A stretch of DNA of 64,000 nucleotides from an uncultured Acidobacteriota bacterium (GTDB lineage: Bacteria; Acidobacteriota; Terriglobia; Terriglobales; Acidobacteriaceae): assembly GCA_903832055.1 (NCBI GenBank), contig CAILAC010000010.1:372001-436000 (forward strand), in the 5' to 3' direction. The notes below the pieces were generated by a model. It worked only from the letters and a program-made list of their open reading frames with translations, was not told where the DNA came from and did not search any database. The position numbers were made by a program, and so were the translations under genes. This document shows positions 60,446-64,000 of the stretch, piece by piece. Every line of letters begins with the position of its first letter. Within the stretch, counting starts at the first letter, position 1.

Positions 60446-61358
60446 ATCCTTCGATTTCGGCTTTAATCCGTGCAATGGTTTCGGCATGGATGGGTGGCAT
60501 GGCACCCGACTGCGAAGCCACAAAACTTCCCCAACGATTCCCTGCCTCATTGAGTACGCTGAGCGGCGCTCCCCGCAGCAAATAGTGGGTCATGGCGGCG
60601 GTGAAAGCATCGCCAGCTCCAATTGTGTCGGCGACCTTGATGGAAATGCCCGGATGCTCGTGCCACTCCGACTGACCCACCAGCAGGCTCCCCTCGCCTC
60701 CGCGGGTGATGGCGACGAGTGTCAGATTCGTGAATTCTGCCAGAAGCTGCTCGGCGCCCGCCTGCAAAGACGTAGTCGCGGGCAGACCGAGCAGGTCTAA
60801 CACGAGGGGAACCTCGACATCGTTCATTTTCATGACGCTGGCGAGTTTGAGCGACTCTCTGACAATTTCAGACGTGTAGAAGGGTGCACGCAGATTCACG
60901 TCAAATATCCTTTTGCAATCAGGGCGGGTGGCCTTGACGAGCGCGTGAATCGTTTCCCGCGATTGCTGTTGTCTTTGCGCCAGGCTGCCAAAACAGACGG
61001 CGTCTGCGGCACGGGCAGCCGTCAACCAATTCTCAGTAAGCTCAAAAAAGTCCCAGGCAACGGGCTGATGAATCGTGTAGCTTGGTTGCCCATCGGTTAA
61101 CTCCACCGTCACACGGCCTGTCTCGTGGGCTGCGTCGACCTGCAACTGGCCACAGTCCACAGGAAAGGGTTTGAGTACCTCGAGAGCTTGCACGCCAAGA
61201 GAATCCCGACCGATCCGGCTGATCACCGTCGCGTGGTTCCCGAGGCGGCCAGCCATCACGCTATAGTTTGCCGGCGCCCCGCCCAATTGCGGACCCTGCG
61301 GCAACATATCCCAAAGCAACTCACCAATTCCAAGAATGGTATACACAAACGTCCTCAC
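60444..61358 (-). CDS. PfkB family carbohydrate kinase (fructokinase-like)
   Basis: GELLWDMLPQGPQLGGAPANYSVMAGRLG and VADTIGAGDAFTAAMTHYLL; GTG start at 61358 preferred. Confidence 0.92.
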   Translation of the reverse strand: MRTFVYTILGIGELLWDMLPQGPQLGGAPANYSVMAGRLGNHATVISRIGRDSLGVQALEVLKPFPVDCGQLQVDAAHETGRVTVELTDGQPSYTIHQPVAWDFFELTENWLTAARAADAVCFGSLAQRQQQSRETIHALVKATRPDCKRIFDVNLRAPFYTSEIVRESLKLASVMKMNDVEVPLVLDLLGLPATTSLQAGAEQLLAEFTNLTLVAITRGGEGSLLVGQSEWHEHPGISIKVADTIGAGDAFTAAMTHYLLRGAPLSVLNEAGNRWGSFVASQSGAMPPIHAETIARIKAEIEG

Positions 61359-61634
61359 AAATTCTGCTTGTTTGCGGCCATCGTACCAACGCCCCACTGA
61401 TTGTATGTCCTGCGCCGATATTTCCGGTAGACGTTCAATTTTGCGTTGCGCGTGACCTTTTCTCAAATGGCATTTCAGCCTCGATCTGGAACGTGACAGG
61501 AATGCGCCGGCCCACAATCAGGGCCCAAACCAGTGACAAATTCAATCCGCGCTGGCGCAAAGTGGCGCGTTGTTCGTGACACATGTATCCACTTCACGAT
61601 ACCCTTGGGGTTAGACAAGAGAGGTTCTTTACCC

Positions 61635-62579
61635 ATGCCCATTCAGCCTACGGAAAAGATCTGGCGTAATGGCCAACTGATTCCCTGGGAACAGGCGAAT
61701 ATCCATGTGATGAGCCACGTGATTCATTACGGCTCAAGCGTTTTTGAAGGCATCCGTTGCTACGGCCAACCCTCCGGAGCGGCTGTGTTCCGGTTGCCGG
61801 AGCACATGCAGCGCCTGCTGGACTCAGGCAAGATCTATCGCATGGCCCTGCCCTACACACTGGACGAGCTTTGCGCCGCCGTGGTGGATGTGATCGAGGC
61901 CAACGGTGTTGCCCCCTGCTACATCCGGCCAATTGCGCTGCGCGGTTACGGTGAAATCGGCGTGAGCCCGGTCGGCTCGCCCATTGATGTCTACATTGCC
62001 AACTTTCCATGGGGCAAGTACGTCGGTGGCGGCTCGCACGGCGCTGACGTTTGCATCAGCAGCTGGAACCGCCTGGCACCCAACACGATGCCCGCACTGG
62101 CCAAAGCCGGCGCCAACTACATGAATTCACAGCTCATCCGTATGGAAGCCGACATCAATGGCTACGCCGAGGGCATTGCGCTCGACGTGAACGGCCTGGT
62201 TTCAGAGGGCTCGGGCGAGAATGTATTTGTGGTGCGGAATGGTGTTCTCTATACACCGCCGCTGGCCAATTCGGCGCTCTCAGGTATTACTCGGGATTCA
62301 GTACTGACGATTGCGCGACATTTGGGCCTTGCGGTCATTGAGCAGTCGATGCCCCGCGAAATGCTCTACATTGCTGACGAAGTCTTCTTCTCTGGCACGG
62401 CTGCGGAGGTTTCGCCGATTCGCTCGATTGATCGGATTGTGATTGGCGACGGCACTCCCGGACCCATCACAAAGCAGATCGCGGATGAGTTCTTTGGCAT
62501 CGCCAACGGTCTCAAGCCTGATCGTTTTGGCTGGCTGACGCCGGTCAAGGTCGATGTGGCGGTCCCTGTAACGGCTTGA
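61635..62579 (+). CDS. ilvE: Branched-chain amino acid aminotransferase
   Basis: MPIQPTEKIWRNGQLIPWEQANIHVMSHVIHYGSSVFEGIRCY; KAGANYMNSQLIRMEA; GLVSEGSGENVFVV; EVFFSGTAAEVSPIRSID. Confidence 0.96.
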   Translation: MPIQPTEKIWRNGQLIPWEQANIHVMSHVIHYGSSVFEGIRCYGQPSGAAVFRLPEHMQRLLDSGKIYRMALPYTLDELCAAVVDVIEANGVAPCYIRPIALRGYGEIGVSPVGSPIDVYIANFPWGKYVGGGSHGADVCISSWNRLAPNTMPALAKAGANYMNSQLIRMEADINGYAEGIALDVNGLVSEGSGENVFVVRNGVLYTPPLANSALSGITRDSVLTIARHLGLAVIEQSMPREMLYIADEVFFSGTAAEVSPIRSIDRIVIGDGTPGPITKQIADEFFGIANGLKPDRFGWLTPVKVDVAVPVTA

Positions 62580-62731
62580 AGCAATGATTGCCGGCGAATC
62601 CGCTCCTGTGAAATCTGGAATGGATTTGCCGGCGACAAGCACAGAAGGCATTCTTGCTGCCGAACGGCGCGGCCACTTGTCTGGTCAATCGCCCGATGTC
62701 TATCACTGAAAAAGCAGTCCACGGGAGGCGA

Positions 62732-63193
62732 ATGCGATTGCCAAATCGTTGTTTCTGGTTTGCCTGTGTGATTGCCTTCTGCTTGTCTGCGCAGATTACG
62801 AACGCGGCGTCAGCCGGGACGCCAGCGCATTTGACACAAGAGTCGTTGCGAGCCATCCTCGCACGGCAGATGCAGGCATGGCAGAAGCAGGATTTCAGCA
62901 TCGCCGCTGGGGATTGGCTGCCGGACGGCAAGCTGTTATCGCCTGGAGGCGAAGTCAAAGTCAGCGAAATGCAATCGGTGATCACTGACTACGCTCGGCA
63001 TTTTGGCAACCTGCATGTGACCATCGATCGAGCCATTTTGTCGCAGGACGGAAAGACAGCAACCATCGTTTGGGACTGGGATGTGACGCGCATGCGCGAC
63101 GGCAAGCGCGGTGTGACACATGACGCAATCATTGTTGACTTTGAAGGCAGCAAGATCAAGACATGGCACGAGTACTTTGATCTGGGCAATTAG
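62732..63193 (+). CDS. Secreted SnoaL-like / nuclear transport factor 2 family protein
   Basis: Signal peptide MRLPNRCFWFACVIAFCLSAQITNA; NTF2-like ILARQMQAWQKQDFSIAAGDWLPDGKLLSPGGEV…GSKIKTWHEYFDLGN. Confidence 0.75.
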   Translation: MRLPNRCFWFACVIAFCLSAQITNAASAGTPAHLTQESLRAILARQMQAWQKQDFSIAAGDWLPDGKLLSPGGEVKVSEMQSVITDYARHFGNLHVTIDRAILSQDGKTATIVWDWDVTRMRDGKRGVTHDAIIVDFEGSKIKTWHEYFDLGN

Positions 63194-63250
63194 GTCGACG
63201 CCAATCCTTAACCGCTAAACTGATTGTGACGACAGCAAACGGGAATACTG

Positions 63251-63847
63251 ATGGCCAGGCAGCTCCACTACAACGCGGCTGACCACATCTCTGCCGACAC
63301 GGCCGAAGATCCTTACCTTCGACCGGCTTTTTCGATGCAAAACAAGCTGATGCGCCTGGTGTGGAATATCACCTGGCTCCTCTTGTATCGCATTTCGCCG
63401 CGCCCATTTCATGGATGGAGGTCGATGCTGCTGCGTATTTTTGGCGCAACCATGGGCCCCAACTGCCACTTCTATCCTGGTTCAAAGATCTGGGCACCGT
63501 GGAACCTTATCTGCGCTGACCAAGTCACCGCTGGAGACGGGGCAGAGATCTACAATCCTGCGCCCATGCACTTCGGTTCGCACGCCATCGTCTCGCAGGG
63601 CGCTTACATTTGCGGAGCCACACACGACTTCGACGACCCGGCATTCCCGCTTTTGGCTTATGCGATGGAGATTGGCGCATACGCCTGGATATGTGCGCGG
63701 GCGTCCGTTGGACCGGGCGTGAAGGTGGGCGAGGGAGCTGTGCTTGGACTGGCGTCAGTGGCTTCACGCGACCTTGAACCTTGGAGTGTTTACGCCGGTG
63801 CACCGGCAGTCAAGGTCAAAGAGCGCAAGAATATCAAGCCCCAATAA
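63251..63847 (+). CDS. Colanic acid biosynthesis acetyltransferase WcaF-like hexapeptide acyltransferase
   Basis: LLRIFGATMGPNCHFYPGSKIWAPWNLICADQVTAGDGAEIYNPAPMHFGSHAIVSQGAYICGATHDFDDPAFPL. Confidence 0.9.
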   Translation: MARQLHYNAADHISADTAEDPYLRPAFSMQNKLMRLVWNITWLLLYRISPRPFHGWRSMLLRIFGATMGPNCHFYPGSKIWAPWNLICADQVTAGDGAEIYNPAPMHFGSHAIVSQGAYICGATHDFDDPAFPLLAYAMEIGAYAWICARASVGPGVKVGEGAVLGLASVASRDLEPWSVYAGAPAVKVKERKNIKPQ

Positions 63848-63848
63848 G

Positions 63849-63888
63849 AAATCCGGCCCCGGAAAGAGACTTCCGGGGCCGGATTTGT
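63849..63888. terminator. Strong terminator hairpin
   Basis: aatccggccccgga aagagact tccggggccggatt, 14-bp stem then tgttt. Confidence 0.85.
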
Positions 63889-63902
63889 TTCGCTCGCTTA
63901 CC

Positions 63903-64000
63903 TTAATAAGGACGGTAGTAACCCGGCGGTGGCGGGGGTGGCGGGTAACCGTATTGCCCGCGGCGATAGAGCGTCGGGCGCTCTGGCCTGAGGGGTGCGG
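63903..64000 (-). CDS. C-terminal part of a Pro/Tyr/Gly-rich protein (…APLRPERPTLYRRGQYGYPPPPPPPGYYRPY*); truncated by window
   Basis: Open minus frame ending TAA at 63905-63903; low-complexity tail. Confidence 0.5.
   Translation of the reverse strand, partial: APLRPERPTLYRRGQYGYPPPPPPPGYYRPY

Overview
GC-rich chromosomal window whose gene content and repeat style suggest an acidobacterial genome; taxonomy is inferred, not tested. Most of it is ordinary housekeeping: an RsbW/RsbV-like pair, a LemA/TPM pair, an S9 peptidase, an ABC exporter, AddB/AddA-like repair nucleases, an S53 protease, a full pst-pho operon (phoB-phoR-pstS-pstC-pstA-pstB-phoU), BshB1-like, a bifunctional homocysteine methyltransferase/MTHFR, xseB, an L-fucose-type cluster, a nuo operon, multiheme cytochromes, a GntR/LacI hybrid regulator with sugar genes, and ilvE. 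The observations I find most interesting are: (1) a nuo cluster in order A-B-C-D-I-H-J-K-L-M-M'-N with no nuoE/F/G and two intact tandem NuoM subunits, the second lacking the conserved TM7 lysine; (2) a decayed VapBC module, with a TAG at antitoxin codon 6 and a 1-nt G-run deletion in the toxin that the ORF caller hides by reading on antisense through tonB, next to an intact Xre/RES toxin-antitoxin pair; (3) a perfect 20-bp palindrome containing TACACGTGTA (BlaI/CopY-like box) upstream of a fused CusF-Sco1 copper gene; (4) a tandem duplication of a gene 3' end carrying a palindromic repeat, a 7x13-bp tandem array, and a TIR-like element at a convergent gene junction; (5) an AT-richer orphan gene beside the nuo operon. 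I saw no tRNA, rRNA, CRISPR array, transposase or prophage.
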